Counted from the first letter of the stretch, positions 1 to 7,842 are shown. The stretch: 19,534 nucleotides of DNA from Alterirhizorhabdus sp964247265 (GCA_964247265.1 CAXTTS010000038.1:1-19534), one strand, 5' to 3'. Numbers and translations are program-made. The notes: a model not told the origin generated them from the sequence alone.

Positions 1-1793
1 CCGACAAGAAGGATGTCGCGATCGATCCTTCGCGCGACGCCCTCCTCACCGACTTCGGCAAGGAGACGCTGAACGACCGCTACCTGCTGCCCGGCGAATC
101 CTATCAGGATCTGTTCGCCCGCGTCGCGGCGGCCTATGCCGACGATGCGGCGCACGCCCAGCGGCTCTACGACTATATCTCGAAGCTCTGGTTCATGCCG
201 TCCACCCCGGTGCTCTCCAATGGCGGCACGGGGCGCGGGCTGCCGATCAGCTGCTACCTCAACTCGGTGCCCGACAGCCTGGAAGGGATCGTCGACACCT
301 GGAACGAGAATGTCTGGCTCGCCTCGCGCGGCGGCGGCATCGGCACCTATTGGGGCAATGTGCGCGGCATCGGCGAGCCGGTGGGGCTGAACGGCAAGAC
401 CAGCGGCATCATCCCGTTCGTCCGCGTCATGGATTCGCTGACCCTCGCGATCAGCCAGGGATCTCTCCGCCGCGGCTCCGCCGCCTGCTATCTCGACGTG
501 TCGCATCCGGAGATCGAGGAGTTCCTCGAAATCCGCAAGCCTTCCGGCGACTTCAACCGCAAGGCGCTGAACCTGCATCACGGCGTGCTGCTGACGGACG
601 CCTTCATGGAATGCGTGCGCGCCGGCGGCGAGTGGACGCTCGTCAGCCCGAAGGATGGCAGCCCGCGCAGCACGGTCGATGCCCGTTCGCTGTTTCAGAA
701 GCTCGTCGAGACGCGGCTGGCGACGGGCGAGCCGTATATCGTGTTCGCCGATACCGTGAACCGCGCCATGCCCAAGTTCCAGCGCGACGTGGGCCTGAAG
801 GTCTCCACCTCCAATCTCTGCTCCGAGATCACCCTGCCGACCGGCAAGGACCAGCACGGCATGGATCGTACCGCCGTCTGCTGCCTGTCCTCGCTGAACC
901 TGGAGACGTGGGACGAATGGCATGGCGACCGGCGCTTCATCGAGGATGTGATGCGCTTCCTCGACAATGTGCTGACCGACTATATCGACCGCGCCGAACC
1001 CGGCATGGAGCGGGCCAAATACAGCGCGGGGCGCGAGCGTTCGGTCGGGCTCGGCGTGATGGGCTTCCACAGCTTCCTCCAGGCGCGCAACATCCCGTTC
1101 GAAGGCGCGATGGCGAAATCGTGGAACCTGCGGATCTTCAAGCATATCTCGGCGCAGGCCAACGACGCCTCGATGATGCTCGCGCATGAGCGCGGCGCCT
1201 GCCCCGACGCGGCCGACATGGGCGTGATGGAGCGGTTCAGCTGCAAGATGGCGATCGCCCCCACCGCCTCGATCAGCATCATCTGCGGCGGCACCAGCGC
1301 CTGCATCGAGCCGATCCCGGCCAATATCTACACCCACAAGACGCTGTCGGGCAGCTTCTCGATCCGCAATCCCTATCTGGAGCGGCTGCTGCGCGAGAAG
1401 TCGAAGAACTCCGATGCGGTGTGGAACTCGATCCTCGAACAGGGCGGCTCCGTCCAGCATCTCGATTTCCTCAGCGCGGACGAGAAGGACACGTACAAGA
1501 CCAGCTTCGAGATCGACCAGCGCTGGCTGATCGAGCTGGCCGCCGATCGCACGCCCTATATCGATCAGGCCACCTCGCTGAACCTGTTCATTCCGGCCGA
1601 CGTGGAGAAGTGGGATCTGCTGATGCTCCATTTCCGCGCGTGGGAGCTGGGGGTGAAGAGCCTCTATTATCTCCGCTCCAAGAGCATCCAGCGCGCGGGC
1701 TTCGCCGGCGGGGTGGAGGCGGACAACACGATCGACCTGCGCCAGATCGAGGTGGAAGTTAAGGATTATGACGAGTGCCTCGCCTGCCAGTGA
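1..1793 (+). CDS. nrdA: Ribonucleoside-diphosphate reductase, large (alpha) subunit, 5'-truncated by window
   Basis: Catalytic subunit of an aerobic class I ribonucleotide reductase, which converts ribonucleotides to deoxyribonucleotides. The frame is open from base 3, so the start lies upstream; about 596 residues are visible. The substrate-reducing cysteine pair is present: Cys in ISCYLN (252-254, matching E. coli C225) and Cys in AVCCLSSLNL (879-881, matching C462). The thiyl-radical Cys sits in NLCSEI (819-821, matching C439), with the catalytic Glu two residues on. A Tyr-Tyr pair in VKSLYYLRS corresponds to the radical-transfer tyrosines. The C-terminal tail ends DECLACQ, the mobile CxxC that re-reduces the active site through thioredoxin or glutaredoxin. 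Any N-terminal ATP-cone would be outside the window. The small subunit gene nrdB is not immediately downstream, where recQ follows after 117 nt. Family assignment is secure; subclass is not fully decidable here. Confidence 0.96.
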   Translation, partial: DKKDVAIDPSRDALLTDFGKETLNDRYLLPGESYQDLFARVAAAYADDAAHAQRLYDYISKLWFMPSTPVLSNGGTGRGLPISCYLNSVPDSLEGIVDTWNENVWLASRGGGIGTYWGNVRGIGEPVGLNGKTSGIIPFVRVMDSLTLAISQGSLRRGSAACYLDVSHPEIEEFLEIRKPSGDFNRKALNLHHGVLLTDAFMECVRAGGEWTLVSPKDGSPRSTVDARSLFQKLVETRLATGEPYIVFADTVNRAMPKFQRDVGLKVSTSNLCSEITLPTGKDQHGMDRTAVCCLSSLNLETWDEWHGDRRFIEDVMRFLDNVLTDYIDRAEPGMERAKYSAGRERSVGLGVMGFHSFLQARNIPFEGAMAKSWNLRIFKHISAQANDASMMLAHERGACPDAADMGVMERFSCKMAIAPTASISIICGGTSACIEPIPANIYTHKTLSGSFSIRNPYLERLLREKSKNSDAVWNSILEQGGSVQHLDFLSADEKDTYKTSFEIDQRWLIELAADRTPYIDQATSLNLFIPADVEKWDLLMLHFRAWELGVKSLYYLRSKSIQRAGFAGGVEADNTIDLRQIEVEVKDYDECLACQ

Positions 1794-1910
1794 GGCAAGC
1801 CAAGGCTTGACCCTGCCGTCGGCACGACCACCTGCTATAGCGGCGGGATAAGCCGCTGGCCGTGCCACGCGCCGGTGGCCACCCGCTTGTTCCTCGGTTA
1901 ACGCATCGCC

Positions 1911-3674
1911 ATGCCCACCCCTCACGAAGCGCTTCACACTACCTTCGGCTTCACCGATTTCCGCGGCCGCCAGGCCGAGGTGATCGAGCGGGTGATGGCG
2001 GGCGCGCATACGCTGGCGGTGATGCCGACCGGTGCCGGCAAGTCGCTGACCTACCAGATACCGGCGCTGTGCCGGCCCGGCACCGGTCTGGTCATCTCGC
2101 CGCTCATCGCGCTGATGCACGATCAGGTGCGCTCGGCTACCGCCGTCGGCATCCGCGCCGCCGCCCTGACTTCGGCCGACGACAATCGCGACGAGACGCT
2201 CGCCCGCTTCCGCGCCGGTGAGCTGGACCTGCTCTATGCCGCGCCGGAGCGCGCCTCCACCGAAGGGTTTCGCCGGCTGATCGACCGGGTCGCCCTTTCG
2301 CTGATCGCGATCGACGAGGCGCATTGCGTATCCGAATGGGGGCATGATTTCCGCCCCGACTACCGCCTGCTGCGCGGGCTGGTGGAGGCGCATCCGGAGA
2401 TCCCCCGGCTCGCGCTCACCGCGACGGCGGATCGCCATACGCGTGCCGATATCCTGGCGCAGCTGGGCATCCCCGAAGACGGCCTGATCCTGGCCGGGTT
2501 CGACCGGCCCAACATCCGCTACGCCATCTCGCCGCGCGACGGGCTGCCGCAGCAACTGAAAGCGCTGGTGCGGGACAATCCCGGCCCCGGCATCGTCTAC
2601 GCCACCAGCCGCGACGCCACCGAGCGGCTCGCCGCTACGCTGGCCGAGGCGGGGCGGCCGACGCGGGCCTATCATGCCGGGCTCGATCCCGCGGTGCGGG
2701 CGCGCAACCAGCAGGCGTTCGTCGCCTCCGAGGACATGGTGATGTGCGCGACGATCGCGTTCGGCATGGGCATCGACAAGCCCGACGTCCGCTTCGTGGC
2801 GCATGCCGGGCTGCCGAAATCGATCGAGGCTTATTATCAGGAGACCGGCCGCGCCGGACGCGACGGCGATCCGGCGGTGGCGCATCTGTTCTGGGGCGCC
2901 GAGGATTTCAGCCGCGCGCGCCGCCGCATCGCCGAGGAGGTGGGCGCGGACCGGCAGGAGGGCGAGCGGCAGCGGCTCAACGGGCTCGGCGCCTTGGTCG
3001 AGGCGGCGACGTGCCGCAGGGCGATCCTGCTGCGTCACTTCGGCGAGACGCCGCCGGAGCGGTGCGGCAATTGCGACAATTGCCTGGCGCCGCCCGCCTC
3101 GCTGGATGCGACCGAGACGGCGCGCAAGCTGCTCTCCGCCGCCTTCCGCACCGAGATGCGGTTCGGCATCACCCATCTCGCCGAGGTGCTGGCGGGCAAG
3201 ATCACCGACAAGATCCGCTCCTTCGGGCATGACAAGCTTTCCGTGTTCGGTATCGCCGACGAGGGCGACATGCGGCTCATCAAGCCGGTCGCCCGCGCTT
3301 TGCTGGCCCGTGATGCGCTGCGGGCGGACGAGTTTGGCGGGCTGTCGTTCGGGCCGGCGGCGCGCGCCATCCTGAAGGGCGAGTCGGCGGTGGCGATCGT
3401 CAAGCCGCCCGCCCGCAGCGCCACCAAACGGCGGAGCGGCGAGGACGACGGGCCGGCCGATCCCTTGTTCGAGGCGCTGCGCGCCACCCGGCGGGAAATC
3501 GCCAAGGAGGCCGGGGTGCCGCCTTATGTGGTGTTCCACGATGCCACCCTGCGCGAAATGGCCGCCTTTCGCCCGACCTCGCGCCAGGCGCTGGGCCAGA
3601 TCGGCGGGGTCGGGGCGCGCAAGCTGGACGCCTATGGCGATGCCTTTCTGGCGGCGATCCGCAGCCACGGCTAA
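1911..3674 (+). CDS. recQ: ATP-dependent DNA helicase RecQ
   Basis: A 587-residue superfamily 2 3'-5' DNA helicase used in recombination and fork repair. Motif 0 is FRGRQAEVI (residues 17-25), Walker A MPTGAGKS (38-45), DEAH box 135-138 with the RecQ-specific aromatic-rich loop following (CVSEWGHDFRPDY), and motif VI QETGRAGRDG from residue 310. The RecQ-Ct zinc site has four cysteines, C368, C385, C388 and C391. A winged-helix segment follows, then a C-terminal HRDC domain at about 510-585. Length matches bacterial RecQ with a single HRDC. An in-frame TAA at 1899-1901 lies four codons before the ATG, so this is the earliest ATG start; no good Shine-Dalgarno precedes it. It is followed after 25 nt by a small rhodanese-like gene, probably cotranscribed. 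RecQ family membership is certain; strict orthology to E. coli RecQ is very likely. Confidence 0.96.
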   Translation: MPTPHEALHTTFGFTDFRGRQAEVIERVMAGAHTLAVMPTGAGKSLTYQIPALCRPGTGLVISPLIALMHDQVRSATAVGIRAAALTSADDNRDETLARFRAGELDLLYAAPERASTEGFRRLIDRVALSLIAIDEAHCVSEWGHDFRPDYRLLRGLVEAHPEIPRLALTATADRHTRADILAQLGIPEDGLILAGFDRPNIRYAISPRDGLPQQLKALVRDNPGPGIVYATSRDATERLAATLAEAGRPTRAYHAGLDPAVRARNQQAFVASEDMVMCATIAFGMGIDKPDVRFVAHAGLPKSIEAYYQETGRAGRDGDPAVAHLFWGAEDFSRARRRIAEEVGADRQEGERQRLNGLGALVEAATCRRAILLRHFGETPPERCGNCDNCLAPPASLDATETARKLLSAAFRTEMRFGITHLAEVLAGKITDKIRSFGHDKLSVFGIADEGDMRLIKPVARALLARDALRADEFGGLSFGPAARAILKGESAVAIVKPPARSATKRRSGEDDGPADPLFEALRATRREIAKEAGVPPYVVFHDATLREMAAFRPTSRQALGQIGGVGARKLDAYGDAFLAAIRSHG

Positions 3675-3699
3675 GGGCTGCTCCCGAAGGAGAAGCCCC

Positions 3700-4101
3700 A
3701 TGTTCCGCAAACTTGACGACAGCATCTCGGTCGCCGGCCAGATCGCCCCCGGCGACATCGCCGAGGCGGCCGCCCTCGGCTTTACCGCAATCATCAACAA
3801 CCGGCCGGACGACGAGCAGCCGGGGCAGCCATCCGGCGCGGAGATGGCGGCCGCCGCCGAGGCCGCCGGGCTGCGTTACACAGCGATCCCGATCACCCAT
3901 GCCGGTTTCCGTCAGGATCAGGTGACGGCGATGGCGGCCGCTTTGGCGCAGGCCGACGGGCCGGTGCTGGCTTTCTGCCGATCGGGCACGCGTTCCACCT
4001 TCATCTGGGCGCTCGCGCGGCTGGAGGGCGGCGACGACCCGGCGGCGTTGCAGGCGAAGGCCGAAGCGGCGGGTTACGACATATCGCCGATCCTGCGCTG
4101 A
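3700..4101 (+). CDS. DUF442 / TIGR01244-type rhodanese-like sulfur transferase or phosphatase-fold protein
   Basis: A 133-residue soluble protein resembling the DUF442 family (TIGR01244), the small domain also found fused to beta-lactamase-like sulfur dioxygenases (Blh). The opening MFRKLDDSISVAGQI and the central IINNRPDDEQPGQPSG segment are typical of that family. The catalytic loop is FCRSGTRST with Cys93 and Arg98. The four-residue spacing between Cys and Arg is rhodanese-like rather than the CX5R of tyrosine phosphatases, although the fold is phosphatase-like. The ATG at 3700 is chosen because AAGGAGA (3687-3693) lies six bases upstream; an open frame extends further upstream but only as an overlap with recQ. 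It probably shares a transcript with recQ (25-nt gap). The substrate is unknown. A role in persulfide handling is inference from the family, and no Blh-type dioxygenase is nearby. Confidence 0.85.
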   Translation: MFRKLDDSISVAGQIAPGDIAEAAALGFTAIINNRPDDEQPGQPSGAEMAAAAEAAGLRYTAIPITHAGFRQDQVTAMAAALAQADGPVLAFCRSGTRSTFIWALARLEGGDDPAALQAKAEAAGYDISPILR

Positions 4102-4120
4102 AACGGTCCACCGCGTCTCC

Positions 4121-4157
4121 AACATAAAAGAGGGCCGGCGAGTTGCCCCGCCGGCCC
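4121..4157 (-). terminator. Rho-independent terminator downstream of amtB
   Basis: A perfect 9-bp GC stem (arms 4132-4140 and 4149-4157, GGGCCGGCG against its complement) closes an 8-nt loop. Reading on the minus strand the stem is followed directly by TCTTTTATGTT, a U-tract. This orientation terminates the glnK-amtB transcript. On the plus strand the following bases are not T-rich, so it is a weaker candidate for ending recQ and the DUF442 gene. Confidence 0.8.
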
Positions 4158-4185
4158 AGTCGTTCGCAGGAGGAACCCCTTGGGG

Positions 4186-4213
4186 AGGGCGGCGGGATCA
4201 GCCCCGCCGCCCT
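4186..4213. repeat. Perfect 11-bp inverted repeat just after the amtB stop
   Basis: Arms 4186-4196 and 4203-4213 (AGGGCGGCGGG and its complement) enclose a 6-nt loop, 9 nt after the amtB stop codon on the minus strand. No T-run follows on either strand. It may act with the hairpin at 4132-4157 as a tandem or bidirectional termination or 3'-end protection structure between convergent genes. Confidence 0.6.
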
Positions 4214-4222
4214 CCGAACTGT

Positions 4223-5710
4223 TTAATAGTGGTAGGCCCGCTCGCCATGCTCGGCGATGTCGAGGCCCTCATGCTCGACTTCGGCGGTCGGACGCAGGCC
4301 GATCGTCTTGTCGATCACGGCGTAGAGGATGGCGGAGATGCCGCCCGACCAGACCAAGGTGAAGATCACCGCCTTCGCCTGGATCCAGAGCTGTGTGCCG
4401 TAACCCGGGAAGGAGAAGATCGCGGTGCCGGGCTTCGAGAAGTAATCGGCGATACCCTGGCCGCCAAGCGCCGGATCGACGAGGATGCCAGTGGCGAGCG
4501 CGCCGACGATGCCGCCGACGCAATGGACGCCGAACACATCGAGCGAGTCGTCATAGCCAAACCGCGACTTCACCTTGGTGACGAAGAGGAAGCAGATCGG
4601 CGAGACGATCAAGCCGAGGATCACCGACCCCATCGTGCCGGCGAAGCCCGAGGCAGGGGTGACGGCAACGAGACCGGCGACGACACCCGAGGCGGCACCC
4701 AGCAGCGACGGCTTGCCCTTCACGACCTGCTCGACGAGCAGCCAGGAGAGGCCGGCGGCAGCGGTGGCGATGAAGGTGTTCATGAAGGCGACCGCGGTGA
4801 CGCCGTTCGATTCCAAGTTGGAGCCGGCGTTGAAGCCGAACCAGCCGACCCACAGCAGCGAAGCGCCGATCATCGTCATCGTCAGCGAGTGCGGCGGCAT
4901 CGGCTCCTTCGGGTAGCCGATGCGCTTGCCGATCGCCAGCGCGCCCACCAAACCGGCGATACCGGCATTGATGTGGACGACGGTGCCGCCGGCGAAATCG
5001 AGCGCGCCCCACTGGAAGAGCATCCCCGAATGCGCGCTGACCTCATCGATCGCGGCCTGGCCCTTGAGCGCGGCGGCGGCGAAGGCATCGGGGCCATCCC
5101 AATACCAGACCATGTGCGCCATCGGGAAATACACGATCGTCACCCACAAGGCGATGAACAGCATCAGCGCCGAGAACTTCACGCGCTCGGCGAAGGCACC
5201 GACGATCAGCGCCGGGGTGATGCAGGCGAAGGTCATCTGGAACGCAACGTAGACCAGCTCCGGAATGTAGACGCCGTTGGAGAAGGTGGCCGCCTGCGCA
5301 TTCGCATCGACGCCCTTCAGGAACAGCTTGCCGAAGCCGCCGACAAGCTTGCTGCCGCCGGTGAACGCCTCGGTATAGCCCCAGCAGACCCAGATCACGG
5401 CGACCATGCAGACGATCATCAGCACCTGCGTCAGCACCGACAGCATGTTCTTCGTGCGGACCAGGCCACCGTAGAACAGCGCTAGGCCGGGCACCGACAT
5501 CATCAGCACGAGCAGCGTGGAAACCAGCATCCAGGCGGTATCGCCCTTGTTGACGGTGGCAGCCGGGATCGGCGAGGCCGCGGCGGCCGCGGGTATCGGC
5601 ACGGCAGCGGCTGCCGCTGCCGGCGCATTCTGTGCGAGCGCGGGATGCGCGAGCAGCGTGGCGACGCCAACGGCACCCAGCCCAACCGCGATCTTGGAAG
5701 ATAGCTTCAT
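4223..5710 (-). CDS. amtB: Ammonium transporter AmtB with N-terminal signal peptide
   Basis: A 495-residue inner-membrane ammonium channel of the Amt/Mep/Rh family. Residues 1-26 look like a cleavable signal peptide ending in HPALA before QN, followed by an Ala/Pro-rich linker (about 27-50), then the usual 11 membrane helices. Conserved pore features are visible: DFAGGTVVHINAG with D238 and pore H246, WFGFNAGS with F293 and S297, and DVFGVHCVGG with the second pore H396. F161 in QMTFACITPALIVGAF probably corresponds to the first Phe gate. The C-terminal cytosolic tail (DKTIGLRP to AYHY) is the segment that docks the PII protein in this family. The ATG at 5710 is preceded by AAGGGGGA (5721-5714). 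It lies 26 nt after glnK in the same orientation, so expression is expected from the glnK sigma-54 promoter. Confidence 0.96.
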   Translation of the reverse strand: MKLSSKIAVGLGAVGVATLLAHPALAQNAPAAAAAAVPIPAAAAASPIPAATVNKGDTAWMLVSTLLVLMMSVPGLALFYGGLVRTKNMLSVLTQVLMIVCMVAVIWVCWGYTEAFTGGSKLVGGFGKLFLKGVDANAQAATFSNGVYIPELVYVAFQMTFACITPALIVGAFAERVKFSALMLFIALWVTIVYFPMAHMVWYWDGPDAFAAAALKGQAAIDEVSAHSGMLFQWGALDFAGGTVVHINAGIAGLVGALAIGKRIGYPKEPMPPHSLTMTMIGASLLWVGWFGFNAGSNLESNGVTAVAFMNTFIATAAAGLSWLLVEQVVKGKPSLLGAASGVVAGLVAVTPASGFAGTMGSVILGLIVSPICFLFVTKVKSRFGYDDSLDVFGVHCVGGIVGALATGILVDPALGGQGIADYFSKPGTAIFSFPGYGTQLWIQAKAVIFTLVWSGGISAILYAVIDKTIGLRPTAEVEHEGLDIAEHGERAYHY

Positions 5711-5736
5711 GTGTCCCCCTTGTTGTTTGGAGCGGC

Positions 5737-6075
5737 TCAGAGCGCGACGTCGTCGGTTTCGCCGGTGCGGATGCGCACGGCTTGCGCGATATCGAGAACG
5801 AAGATCTTGCCGTCGCCGATCGCGCCGGTGTTGGCCGACTGCTGGATCGCCTCGACGACGCGCCCGGCGAGATCGGTGGTGCAGGCGACCTCGACCTTGA
5901 TCTTCGGCACCATGTTGGTGCTGTATTCCGCGCCGCGATAGATTTCGGTCTGGCCCTTCTGCCGCCCGAAGCCCTTGACCTCGGTGACGGTCATGCCCTG
6001 CACGCCCAGGCCGGACAGCGCCTCGCGCACCTCGTCCAGCTTGAACGGCTTGATGATGGCTATGACGAGTTTCAT
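5737..6075 (-). CDS. glnK: Nitrogen regulatory protein PII (GlnK type)
   Basis: A 112-residue PII signal protein, the exact family length. It senses 2-oxoglutarate, ATP and ADP and is expected to control AmtB and nitrogen regulators. The N-terminus MKLVIAIIKPFKLDEVREAL is classic PII. The T-loop includes GFGRQKGQTEIYRGAEY with the uridylylation tyrosine at Y51. The second signature, GKIFVLDIAQAVRIRTGE, forms the nucleotide-binding C-loop. The frame is open for 21 codons further upstream, but the ATG at 6075 gives the family N-terminus and has AGGGAGG (6086-6080) just ahead of it. The longer form would also start upstream of the predicted sigma-54 transcription start. Being immediately upstream of amtB marks it as the glnK rather than the glnB paralogue, an inference from context. 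Confidence 0.96.
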   Translation of the reverse strand: MKLVIAIIKPFKLDEVREALSGLGVQGMTVTEVKGFGRQKGQTEIYRGAEYSTNMVPKIKVEVACTTDLAGRVVEAIQQSANTGAIGDGKIFVLDIAQAVRIRTGETDDVAL

Positions 6076-6106
6076 TCCGCCTCCCTGCTTGCTGGCAAAT
6101 TTCATT

Positions 6107-6122
6107 CGCAAGAGGCGTGCCA
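6107..6122 (-). promoter_or_regulatory. Sigma-54 (RpoN) -24/-12 promoter of glnK-amtB
   Basis: On the minus strand 6122 to 6107 reads TGGCACGCCTCTTGCG, matching the TGGCACG-N4-TTGC consensus at every invariant base. The -24 GG is at 6121-6120 and the -12 GC at 6109-6108. Predicted transcription starts near 6096, about 20 nt before the glnK ATG, leaving room for the observed Shine-Dalgarno. Sigma-54 plus NtrC control of glnK-amtB is well established in other proteobacteria. Confidence 0.88.
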
Positions 6123-6143
6123 GATGAAACTCAGGCATTGTGA

Positions 6144-6171
6144 GCCGGTTCGCGGGGGACGCCGAACCAGC
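6144..6171. promoter_or_regulatory. Imperfect inverted repeat upstream of the sigma-54 promoter, possible activator site
   Basis: Arms GCCGGTTCG (6144-6152) and CGAACCAGC (6163-6171) match at 8 of 9 positions with a 10-nt spacer. The centre is about 60 bp upstream of the predicted glnK transcription start, a plausible place for an enhancer-binding protein. It does not clearly match the textbook NtrC site, so the assignment is only positional. Confidence 0.3.
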
Positions 6172-6414
6172 ATCGGTGGAATCAGCGCAGGTTTTAAGCA
6201 GGTATGACGACGTGCCTATTATTTAGGCGGAAGATGAACGAAGCGTAGGGCTGTTCCAACGAAAGCCATGAAAGCCATGCTATGAGGGGGTGAAAATCGT
6301 CACGCGGAACGGGCGATGTGCAGTACGCCGCCCGCGACAAGGCGGCGCAATCGCAATGATCGAGCAGGTGCGGCATCGGGCGACAATGCCATGCCGCCTC
6401 GCCGTAGGACAGGC

Positions 6415-7842
6415 TCAGCCGGTGCCGCCGACCGTCAGCCCCTCGATCAGCAGGGTCGGCTGGCCGACCCCGGCAGGGACGGACTGGCCGCCCTTGCCGC
6501 AGATGCCGACGCCTTCGTCCAGCGCCATGTCGTTGCCGATCGCGCCGACGCGGGTGAGCGCCGAGGGGCCGTCGCCGATCAGCGTGGCGCCCTTGATCGG
6601 GGCGCCGAGCCGGCCATTCTCGATGCGGTACGCCTCGGTGCAGGAGAAGACGAACTTGCCGCTGGTGATATCCACCTGGCCGCCGCCGAAATGCTTGGCG
6701 AAGATGCCGTTCTTCACGCGCGAGAGGATCTCGGCCGGATCGTCGTTGCCGCCGAGCATGAAGGTGTTGGTCATGCGCGGCATCGGCGCATGGGCGAAGC
6801 TTTCGCGGCGGCCGTTGCCGGTGGGCGCGACGCCCATCAGGCGCGCGTTCAGGCGATCCTGGATGTAGCCCTTGAGGATGCCGTCCTCGATCAGCACGTT
6901 GCGCTGGGTGGGCGTGCCCTCGTCGTCGATCGAGAGCGAGCCGCGCCGGTCGGCGATCGACCCGTCGTCCACCACGGTGACGCCGGGGGCGGCGACCCGC
7001 TCGCCGATGCGGCCGGAGAATGCGCTGGTGCCCTTGCGGTTGAAATCGCCTTCCAGCCCGTGGCCGATCGCCTCGTGCAGCAGCACGCCGGGCCAGCCGG
7101 GGCCGCACACCACCGTCATCTCGCCGGCGGGCGCGGCGACCGCTTCGAGATTGACCAGCGCCTGATTCAGCGCCTCGTCGATCGCGCGGTTCCAGTTGGC
7201 CGGATCGAACAAGCGATCGTACATGTAGCGGCCGCCCATGCCGAAATAGCCGCTTTCGCGCTTGCCCTCATGCTCCACCACGATCGAGACGTTGAGGCGG
7301 ACGAGCGGCCGCACGTCGAACGCGACGAAGCCGTCGGGGCGGACGATCTCCACTACGCTCCACGAACCGGCGATGCCGGCCGAGACCTGGCACACCCGGG
7401 GATCGCGGGCGCGGGCGGCGGCGTCGATCATCTGGCACAGCTCCACCTTCTTCGCGAAGGGAATGGCGGAGAGCGGATCGTCGCCGGTGTAGAGCGCGCG
7501 GTTGGTGCCGCGCGGGGCGGGCTGGCGGCTGTCCCTGGCGGGATCGAGCAGCGTCATCGTCTCCGCCGCGCGGCGGATCGCGCCTTCGGATATGTCGTTG
7601 GCGTGGGCGAAGGCGGTGGTCTCACCCGAGACGCCGCGCAGGCCGAAACCGGCCTGGGTGTTGAAATCGGCGGTCTTCAGCCGGCCGTCGTCGAAGCCGA
7701 AGCTCTCCGACATCATATATTGCAGATAGAGCTCGCCATCGTCGCAGCCCTTCAGCGCCTCGGCGGTGAGGCGCAGCGCGCCATCGGGATCGAGCGCATT
7801 CTCACGATAGAGGAAGCGGCGGGGATCGGAGAAGCTGGTCAT
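6415..7842 (-). CDS. tldD: Metalloprotease TldD
   Basis: A 475-residue member of the TldD/PmbA (TldE) metalloprotease family, cytosolic proteases that act on unfolded or linear peptides and mature some peptide natural products in other bacteria. The zinc motif HEAIGH is at residues 256-261, followed by GLEGDFNRK as in TldD; the partner TldE lacks these catalytic residues. The C-terminus has GVGICGKGGQSVPAGVGQPT with Cys448, matching the conserved TldD zinc-ligand cysteine region, and ends LTVGGTG. The ATG at 7842 is fixed because an in-frame TAG lies two codons upstream. The obligate partner tldE/pmbA is not in the window. No peptide precursor gene is recognised nearby, so a general proteolytic role is the default reading. 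Confidence 0.94.
   Translation of the reverse strand: MTSFSDPRRFLYRENALDPDGALRLTAEALKGCDDGELYLQYMMSESFGFDDGRLKTADFNTQAGFGLRGVSGETTAFAHANDISEGAIRRAAETMTLLDPARDSRQPAPRGTNRALYTGDDPLSAIPFAKKVELCQMIDAAARARDPRVCQVSAGIAGSWSVVEIVRPDGFVAFDVRPLVRLNVSIVVEHEGKRESGYFGMGGRYMYDRLFDPANWNRAIDEALNQALVNLEAVAAPAGEMTVVCGPGWPGVLLHEAIGHGLEGDFNRKGTSAFSGRIGERVAAPGVTVVDDGSIADRRGSLSIDDEGTPTQRNVLIEDGILKGYIQDRLNARLMGVAPTGNGRRESFAHAPMPRMTNTFMLGGNDDPAEILSRVKNGIFAKHFGGGQVDITSGKFVFSCTEAYRIENGRLGAPIKGATLIGDGPSALTRVGAIGNDMALDEGVGICGKGGQSVPAGVGQPTLLIEGLTVGGTG

Larger units (their letters stand above)
6076..6414. other. Intergenic region between tldD and glnK (339 bp, no gene seen)
   Basis: No convincing coding frame is present. 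The glnK-proximal part holds the sigma-54 promoter and an inverted repeat, described separately. A short hairpin GCCTA-TTATT-TAGGC lies at 6214-6228 in the least GC-rich part of the window. A 9-nt direct duplication, AAAGCCATG, occurs at 6262-6270 and 6271-6279. A 6-bp stem (6310-6315 with 6329-6334) lies downstream of tldD and is followed on the minus strand by a mildly T-containing stretch; it could be a weak tldD terminator, but there is no proper U-tract. Confidence 0.6.

Noticed and set aside
1806..1857. Possible recQ promoter (CTTGAC at 1806 and CTATAG at 1835) and a 6-bp stem (1839-1844 with 1852-1857)
   Set aside because: The spacing between the two boxes is over 20 bp, too long for a standard promoter, and the stem has no T-run.
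6262..6279. Tandem 9-nt direct repeat AAAGCCATG
   Set aside because: Only two copies with no associated motif; probably a small duplication and not evidence of a CRISPR array or iteron.
6415..7842. tldD as part of a peptide natural product (microcin-like) cluster
   Set aside because: No precursor peptide, modifying enzyme or tldE partner lies nearby. The adjacent 64-residue gene is a CHCC zinc finger, not a precursor peptide.
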